Assembly (NCBI GenBank): GCA_023132075.1 | Contig: JAGLYT010000045.1 | Span: 1-9,082 of the forward strand | Reading direction: 5' to 3' | Source of the DNA: a bacterium | Lineage (GTDB): Bacteria > CBDUZB01 > JAGLHV01 | Length of the DNA stretch: 9,082 bases | Shown: positions 5,901 through 9,082 of the stretch, piece after piece | How positions within the stretch are numbered: position 1 is the stretch's first letter | Layout: each line of letters opens with the position of its first letter | Notes under the pieces: generated by a model | What the model was told of the DNA's origin: nothing | Databases searched by the model: none | What the model saw: the letters and a program-made list of their open reading frames with translations, nothing else | Program-made: the position numbers and the translations under genes

Positions 5901-8224
5901 CAACAGTCATCAGGAAGGATTTCTCTGGCCAACTTAAAATACTCATTAGCTGCCTTTGCCGCTAAGGCAGCTAAAGCTTTATTTCCCGCTTGATAATTTA
6001 TCGTTGACAAGCAATAAGCATTTTTACTATCCAATTCTTTTGGGCGTCCCATATTTAGATGGTTTGCTATGGAAAAAAGATTATCCAGCTTTTCCAAATC
6101 CGTACCTTCAGCAATACCCGATAATAAATGATTTCCTACATTCCAATGTATCTGTCTCCTTTTTTCTCTGTCAATTTTACTTAAAACAGCTTCTTGCACC
6201 CGGTCATGAACGAACTGTAAATCATTTTTATTCTCCATTAAAAGGCCCCGGGCTAAAGCGGGTTTTAAAATCTCAAAAATATTTCCCAATGTTATTTCCT
6301 TAACCATCGAAACATCGGTAGGCGAAAAAAGATTCCCCATACAGGCACAATATTCGAGTAAGTCTTTAGTTAACAAAGGCAATTTTTGCATTTTAGCACT
6401 AAAAAGAGCCACTACCGTAGAGGGCATATTTGTTTCCCGTATTTTATTGAAATCCCATTGCCAATGCTTTTTTTCGTCCAAAAAAATCAACCTTTCATTA
6501 TGGAGATAAGATAAAATTTCATTGACAAATAACGGGTTTCCTTCTGAAAGGTCAGTAATAAAAATAGATAATTCTTCATTTTGGGAAAGAGGCGAATCAA
6601 GAATATAAGCCACCATCTCATGACAATATTTATGTTCCAATGGGCCTAATCTAATTTGTTTAATCGGCTGTTTATTTTCCTTAACTTTTTGTATCAGCCG
6701 TATTAACGAATGGCCGGAATCTACTTCATTGTGACGATAAGCTCCAATGAAAAAAAGATAGTTGTAATGTTCATACTTGGTAAAAGCACTCTCCAAAAAA
6801 TCGAAAGTGGCTGTATCACCCCACTGAAGGTCATCGATGAATAAAATAAGAGGATTTTCTTCGCTAGCCAAACAACCTAAACATTTACCAAAAAGATCAT
6901 TGAACCGATTCCTTGATTCCACCGGAGGAAGTGATTTAACCTCCGGCTGATGACCAATCAGTATTTCTAACTCAGGAATAACATGTGTTATAATTTTAGC
7001 ATTTACCCCTAAAACTTCGGTTATTTTCTTTTTCCATATTTTAACCCTTTGATCCCTTTCGGTCAACAATGTACGAACTAAATTACGTAAAGCCTGAATA
7101 ATTGCACTATAAGGAACATTTTTTTGGTAAAGGTCGAATTTTCCGGAAGTAAAATACCCTCTTTTTTCAATAATCGGTTTCTGCAGTTCCTGAATCAGCC
7201 GGGTTTTCCCGATACCCGGCAGACCGGAAATAAATAACGAACGGAAAAAACCTTTACTTACATCTTCGTATTCATTTAAAATTATTTTTACCTCATCTCT
7301 CCGGCCTACCATTTTTGAAACAAAGGTAATTCGTCGAGTGGAAGCATCACTACCCAAAGAAAATTCAGCAATAATTCCTTTATCCAGATATTCGTCACGA
7401 CAATGTATAATATCCGTAAGCAGTACATTAGCATTTTGATACCGCTTTTCCGGCTGTTTTAAAATCAATTTAGCTGCAATCCTACTTATCATTTGCGGAA
7501 TTTCAGGATTTAATTCGCTAAGATAGGCGGCTTGTTCTGCCAGATGAGAATGGATCAATTCCAGGGGATCAAGGGAAAAAAAAGGAAGTTTACCGGTCAA
7601 TAATTCATAAAAAATAATTCCTAAAGAATACAGATCGGAAGAAAATCCCACGTGATGACTTATCCGGCCGGTTTGTTCCGGAGAGGTATAAGCCAAAGTC
7701 CCCTCAACAAATGACCGGTCATAAATAAAATGACTTATTTCCCTAACATCTATAGAAGATATAAAATCAATTAATCGGATATCCAATGTCCGGGGGTTGA
7801 TTAATATATTATGCGGTTTAACGCCCCCATAAATAATACCCGCTTCATGAATTTTATTTAATGCCTGAATCAAAGGGCAACTTATCGTAAAAAAATCTTT
7901 TAAAGAAACTTTATCCTGAGTTAGAGCCCATTCATTAAGCGGAATACCATCGAAATATTCCCTGACGATAAAGGGAATATCTTTCTGGACTTCGAAAGAC
8001 AAAGGCTTCATTAGTACGGGATCTTTTAAAACTTTTAATCGTTCAATTTTTTGATGGAAATGTATTTTTCTATGTTCGGGAAGATAACTAACTTTTAAAA
8101 TTTTTAAAACTAACGGTTTTTTGGGATCTTTTTTACTGAAAACTTTATAAATAATCGATTGGGTGTCTTCCCCAAGTTTCTTAACAACTTCATAATTAGA
8201 AATCAAGATTCCCTTTTCGTTCAT
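2951..8224 (-). CDS. Giant hybrid: Ser/Thr kinase-like - STAND ATPase - helical repeats - GAF - histidine kinase (HstK type)
   Basis: This 1757-residue cytoplasmic sensor has the architecture of the HstK-type 'trifunctional' kinases. Residues about 10-275 are a protein-kinase fold: Lys41, 'GTLAYTSPEQTGR' at 175-187, DLYSLG at 197-202, Arg261. About 303-600 is an AAA16/STAND ATPase with Walker A GLPGIGKT (334-341) and Walker B LFIDDLQW (461-468). About 600-1310 is helical TPR-like sequence containing a Cys4 cluster (Cys1248, 1254, 1261, 1267). GAF spans about 1354-1497 and a coiled coil about 1498-1540. HisKA carries the H-box His1555 (SHEIRNPL). The ATPase domain has N-box Asn1662/Asn1666, DTGMGI (1695-1700) and GFGFGL (1719-1724). 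The histidine kinase appears complete. The kinase-like domain is odd: the HRD motif reads Tyr132-Gly-Gly134, so the catalytic Asp is missing although Lys41, Asn139 and Asp153 remain. No transmembrane segment is seen. The ATG start has AAGGAG 11-12 bases upstream. Receivers lie on both sides. Confidence 0.93.
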   Translation of the reverse strand: MNEKGILISNYEVVKKLGEDTQSIIYKVFSKKDPKKPLVLKILKVSYLPEHRKIHFHQKIERLKVLKDPVLMKPLSFEVQKDIPFIVREYFDGIPLNEWALTQDKVSLKDFFTISCPLIQALNKIHEAGIIYGGVKPHNILINPRTLDIRLIDFISSIDVREISHFIYDRSFVEGTLAYTSPEQTGRISHHVGFSSDLYSLGIIFYELLTGKLPFFSLDPLELIHSHLAEQAAYLSELNPEIPQMISRIAAKLILKQPEKRYQNANVLLTDIIHCRDEYLDKGIIAEFSLGSDASTRRITFVSKMVGRRDEVKIILNEYEDVSKGFFRSLFISGLPGIGKTRLIQELQKPIIEKRGYFTSGKFDLYQKNVPYSAIIQALRNLVRTLLTERDQRVKIWKKKITEVLGVNAKIITHVIPELEILIGHQPEVKSLPPVESRNRFNDLFGKCLGCLASEENPLILFIDDLQWGDTATFDFLESAFTKYEHYNYLFFIGAYRHNEVDSGHSLIRLIQKVKENKQPIKQIRLGPLEHKYCHEMVAYILDSPLSQNEELSIFITDLSEGNPLFVNEILSYLHNERLIFLDEKKHWQWDFNKIRETNMPSTVVALFSAKMQKLPLLTKDLLEYCACMGNLFSPTDVSMVKEITLGNIFEILKPALARGLLMENKNDLQFVHDRVQEAVLSKIDREKRRQIHWNVGNHLLSGIAEGTDLEKLDNLFSIANHLNMGRPKELDSKNAYCLSTINYQAGNKALAALAAKAANEYFKLAREILPDDCWATHYEETFKIYQKAAKTELMCGNYDDSEKLLNQLLDNAKTDMDKAECLAEQTTSLSSIGDFIKAIETANRGLAYFNKSIPVNSEEAEQKREQQMKEIEFKEIDIWNTILNMPFTKDRKGKIELSFYSELIPDLYMSGFVPQLYLSAVQSTLQCLTGIMDESVIYSFSIMGLYLAEKGEFEEAFKYEDLARNLCEKYPNTFGATRGMNGIVWCNMHSRSHPEDIVEYCLKSIQCGKNSGDLYNAGLSYGPLMWNLQLQGVDFLKIQEYARECLEFSNKYHLYFSVHLAEAMQASWIEPMKKDYMPISMEEKLKQWEKENHVASVGSYYVHMALSCYYFGEYEKAEEYLQKVKHYLTGLTDNVLKRQWHVFLVLNALRLHECGIKYKEKEELKAYIQPLIKEIEIWAHLGPLLKPYLVFLYAEKERVIGDLREARNLYFDAISMACQYRYTFLEGYLNECMGEFIVDLSDFAKICPRYEECREKRTHCDRWWICTPEEDYPRAKPRYEGLKGVFMREAVLLYKKCHAEQKEIYLRNKYSEYFEKEVPVVLSPALATESVLPNIDVNYLMKSCLVIPAETGEDVILHKIMNVVLESSGAQHGYLIMEENGDLIIRAESHITEKDVVRTVNKRFEDCREICHAIVRYAYRTKEMVLLENALEKGAFKDNSEVQEMKLKSVLCLEIVKQNKLVGIFYLENRLAESVFTTERIDLTKLFTYQAAISLENARLLERMKQTESMLQRHREHLEEMVEHRTRQLRKTQEDLLVAERLATLGQLAGSISHEIRNPLSIINTSAYYLKMKLGTADEGLRQHIEFIETEVKKSALIIDSLLSLSGMKDPHKEKINLIEVINSVIDSLEILNKVKMTKNIPVGEIFVNADKEQLYMAFNNIIKNAVESMGHDGMLTINVSLQGDKQVRISFMDTGMGISPESVDKIFQPLFTTKTRGFGFGLSICKMIFEKHKGSINIKSKVGQGTEVIITLPLA

Positions 8225-8235
8225 TATCCCAATCT

Positions 8236-8241
8236 CTCCTT
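8236..8241 (-). promoter_or_regulatory. Ribosome binding site of the giant kinase gene
   Basis: On the minus strand this reads AAGGAG, 11 bases before the ATG at 8224. That is slightly long but acceptable spacing, and no in-frame start lies closer. The encoded N terminus then enters the kinase fold about ten residues later. Confidence 0.65.
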
Positions 8242-8260
8242 TTTTTTAAATTGACCTCAA

Positions 8261-8288
8261 ATTATCTATTATTACTTCAATCTGTAAA
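8261..8288 (-). promoter_or_regulatory. Candidate promoter of the giant kinase gene
   Basis: On the minus strand, TTTACA (8283-8288) and GATAAT (8261-8266) each match the sigma70 consensus at five of six positions, with a 16-base spacer. The expected start near 8254 would leave a leader of about 30 bases with the ribosome site. In AT-rich DNA such matches arise by chance, so this is moderate support. It would allow the kinase to be expressed apart from the upstream receiver. Confidence 0.45.
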
Positions 8289-8319
8289 TTAATGTTTTAA
8301 TCTCTCTTTGGGTTTCATT

Positions 8320-8339
8320 CCCCGCAGCAAGCTGCAGGG
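8320..8339. repeat. GC-rich hairpin after the first receiver gene
   Basis: CCC plus GCAGC (8320-8328, with one bulged C) pairs with GCTGC plus GGG (8331-8339, with one unpaired A) around an AA loop. It starts nine bases beyond the receiver stop codon on the minus strand. It could slow or partly end transcription or protect the receiver mRNA, but no U-run follows (GAATGAAACCC), so it is not a standard intrinsic terminator. Its GC content stands out from the flanking DNA, suggesting a palindromic intergenic repeat. Confidence 0.55.
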
Positions 8340-8347
8340 TAATTCAT

Positions 8348-8716
8348 TTACATTTTTAGTGCCTTCCTAATTATTTCTTTCAGTCCATCCACATCAAATG
8401 GTTTTTGTACAAAAGCGAAAACACCTTCATTGATTGCCTTGTCCGAATTTTTTATAGTAACAACACCACTCAAAATAATTACCTTTGTTTCCTGATTTAT
8501 CCTTTTTATTTCCTTTAATAATTCCCATCCCGACCCATCAGAAAGCTTAATATCAATCAACGCCAAATGATAAATATTTTCCGCTGCTTCTTCTTTTGCC
8601 CGGGCAATAGTTTCAACACACATTATTTTATATCCTTCATCTTCTAATATCGTTCCCAAAATTTCACTGCTTCTTTTATCATCGTCAACAATAAGAATAT
8701 TGATCTTTTTTTCCAT
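8348..8716 (-). CDS. Single-domain response regulator (CheY-like receiver)
   Basis: This 122-residue stand-alone receiver starts at the ATG at 8716. Upstream reading to 8734 begins with TTG and would place AAAGGA inside the gene, whereas that motif is the ribosome site for the ATG (eight-base spacing). Key residues are intact: Asp11-Asp12 after ILIVDD, phospho-acceptor Asp55 in 'LALIDIKLSDGSG', Ser83 as the switch hydroxyl (IILSG), and Lys105 in VQKPF. There is no output domain. It lies 123 bases upstream of the giant histidine kinase on the same strand, with a hairpin and a candidate promoter between them. It is clearly diverged from the other receiver (2307-2672), so the two are unlikely to be a recent duplication. 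By position it is a candidate partner of that kinase, either as target, phosphate sink, or input adaptor; which role is not visible. Confidence 0.93.
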   Translation of the reverse strand: MEKKINILIVDDDKRSSEILGTILEDEGYKIMCVETIARAKEEAAENIYHLALIDIKLSDGSGWELLKEIKRINQETKVIILSGVVTIKNSDKAINEGVFAFVQKPFDVDGLKEIIRKALKM

Positions 8717-8724
8717 TTTTTGTT

Positions 8725-8730
8725 TCCTTT
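8725..8730 (-). promoter_or_regulatory. Ribosome binding site of the first receiver gene
   Basis: On the minus strand this reads AAAGGA, eight bases before the ATG at 8716. Choosing this ATG removes six leading residues (Met-Lys-Arg-Lys-Gln-Lys in the longer reading) that are encoded by the ribosome-site region itself. Confidence 0.7.
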
Positions 8731-8743
8731 TCAAAATTACTTA

Positions 8744-8773
8744 ATATTAATGTCCTATTCTTTAAATTATCAA
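8744..8773 (-). promoter_or_regulatory. Weak candidate promoter of the first receiver gene
   Basis: On the minus strand, TTGATA (8768-8773) and TAATAT (8744-8749) are separated by 18 bases, upstream of the receiver ribosome site. The -10 matches only four of six positions. It is offered as the most plausible site in the 8717-8790 stretch, where a promoter is expected. Confidence 0.3.
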
Positions 8774-8795
8774 TTAAGACATAAGGCTTGCTTGC

Positions 8796-8828
8796 CCATG
8801 AACCACTCGTTTCACTCGGGTACATGGC
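8796..8828. repeat. 33-bp hairpin repeat, copy A
   Basis: CCATGAACC (8796-8804) pairs with GGTACATGG (8819-8827) with one A-A mismatch. A diverged copy of the same length lies at 8873-8905, matching at 24 of 33 positions, with shared words ACTCG, GTA and ATGGC. The 9-mer CATGGCTAA at its right end recurs at 8841-8849. Confidence 0.55.
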
Positions 8829-8872
8829 TAAGAAATGATGCATGGCTAATTTTCTTTGAAAAACATCGCCTG

Positions 8873-8905
8873 CCACGAAATACTCGCTACATTTGAGTAT
8901 ATGGC
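8873..8905. repeat. 33-bp hairpin repeat, copy B
   Basis: TACTC (8881-8885) pairs with GAGTA (8895-8899), and the outer CCA pairs with TGG. It aligns without gaps to copy A at 8796-8828 (24 of 33 identical), starting 77 bases further on. Function unknown; it is part of a repeat-rich gap upstream of the receiver gene. Confidence 0.5.
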
Positions 8906-8911
8906 TTTTTG

Positions 8912-9010
8912 CCAAAAACTGAGTTTTGAATCAGTAATTTAATAGTAGTAAGTAGACCGTCAGCTTTGCTGACTAGCTGGGGCCAAAACCTTCGCAAGCT
9001 CAGTTTTTGG
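8912..9010. repeat. 99-bp segment bounded by 12-bp inverted repeats
   Basis: CCAAAAACTGAG at 8912-8923 is the exact reverse complement of 8999-9010; the match continues to 14 of 15 bases. Inside is a perfect hairpin, GTCAGC-TTT-GCTGAC, at 8959-8973. The right arm also forms a small hairpin with CCAAAA at 8982-8987. The structure resembles a palindromic intergenic repeat or a very small MITE. Its right end overlaps the possible partial gene at 8960-9082. Confidence 0.5.
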
Positions 9011-9082
9011 AAGTTGATTTTTTAAAATTTTATCTACATTTACCATTTTAACAAAATCATAAACTTCAGATGATAAAGTTAA
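8960..9082 (-). CDS. Possible 3' end of a gene truncated by the window edge
   Basis: From the right edge one minus-strand frame stays open for 40 codons and ends in TGA at 8960-8962; the other two frames stop at once or within five to fourteen codons. The readable product begins Leu-Thr-Leu-Ser-Ser-Glu-Val-Tyr and continues DFVKMVNVDKILKNQ. The last ~17 residues (PKTELAKVLAPASQQS) are encoded inside the 99-bp inverted-repeat segment, so the C terminus may be repeat-derived. I do not recognise the family. The composition is protein-like, but 40 codons is short evidence and this could be chance reading. Confidence 0.35.
   Translation of the reverse strand, partial: LTLSSEVYDFVKMVNVDKILKNQLPKTELAKVLAPASQQS

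Larger units (their letters stand above)
8717..9082. other. Repeat-rich upstream region of the signalling genes
   Basis: Apart from a possible partial reading frame at the right edge, these 366 bases hold no credible gene. The part next to the receiver gene (8717-8790) is AT-rich and carries its ribosome site and a weak promoter candidate. Beyond it are two 33-bp hairpin copies (8796-8828, 8873-8905), the direct 9-mer CATGGCTAA (8823-8831 and 8841-8849) and a 99-bp inverted-repeat segment (8912-9010). Confidence 0.65.

Noticed and set aside
5956-6303. 115-codon plus-strand reading frame
   Set aside because: It is the shadow of the kinase coding strand; composition and lack of motifs do not support a gene.
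8320-8339. Intrinsic terminator after the first receiver gene
   Set aside because: The stem is good but no U-tract follows on either strand; listed as a hairpin repeat instead.
8796-8905. CRISPR-like array
   Set aside because: Only two diverged units with no regular spacers and no cas genes.
8685-8915. 76-codon minus-strand reading frame
   Set aside because: It is made of the two 33-bp hairpin repeats and then overlaps the receiver start in another frame; product is not protein-like.

Overview
The window is an AT-rich stretch (roughly 35-37% GC by eye) in which every supportable gene lies on the minus strand. The gene content suggests an environmental Gram-negative bacterium. There is an exported protein with a FlgD/type-IX-like 'YPNPF' C-terminal domain, a giant kinase/ATPase/histidine-kinase hybrid of the kind known from cyanobacteria, myxobacteria and uncultured phyla, a free-standing 23S-intervening-sequence (four-helix-bundle) protein, and many short structured repeats between genes. 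An uncultured candidate phylum (Omnitrophota-like or similar) fits this style, but the sequence does not fix the taxonomy.

In transcription order, from high to low coordinates, the layout is as follows. At the right edge is a possible truncated 3' end of a gene (8960-9082), followed by a repeat-rich gap with several hairpins. Next come a stand-alone receiver protein (8348-8716), the 1757-residue Ser/Thr-kinase-like/STAND ATPase/GAF/histidine kinase (2951-8224) and a second stand-alone receiver that starts with TTG (2307-2672). A strong sigma70-type promoter then drives a secreted protein (729-2234). A repeat-rich gap and a four-helix-bundle protein (67-426) complete the window.

The core is a signalling module. 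One very large cytoplasmic histidine kinase is bracketed by two single-domain receivers, each with a complete phosphorylation site and no output domain. The likely flow is signal binding by the STAND/TPR and GAF regions, autophosphorylation of His1555, then transfer to Asp55 of one or both receivers. The N-terminal kinase-like domain has lost the HRD catalytic aspartate (Tyr-Gly-Gly in place of His-x-Asp), so it is probably a pseudokinase used for binding or regulation. The helical region ahead of the GAF domain carries an unusual Cys4 cluster.

The intergenic DNA is the other notable part. It holds a 156-bp MITE-like element with perfect 16-bp terminal inverted repeats, two inverted copies of a ~55-bp repeat whose hairpin stem shows compensatory changes, a pair of related 33-bp hairpins, a 99-bp segment bounded by 12-bp inverted repeats, and AT-rich word repeats on both sides of the four-helix-bundle gene. 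I see no tRNA, rRNA, CRISPR array, transposase or phage gene.
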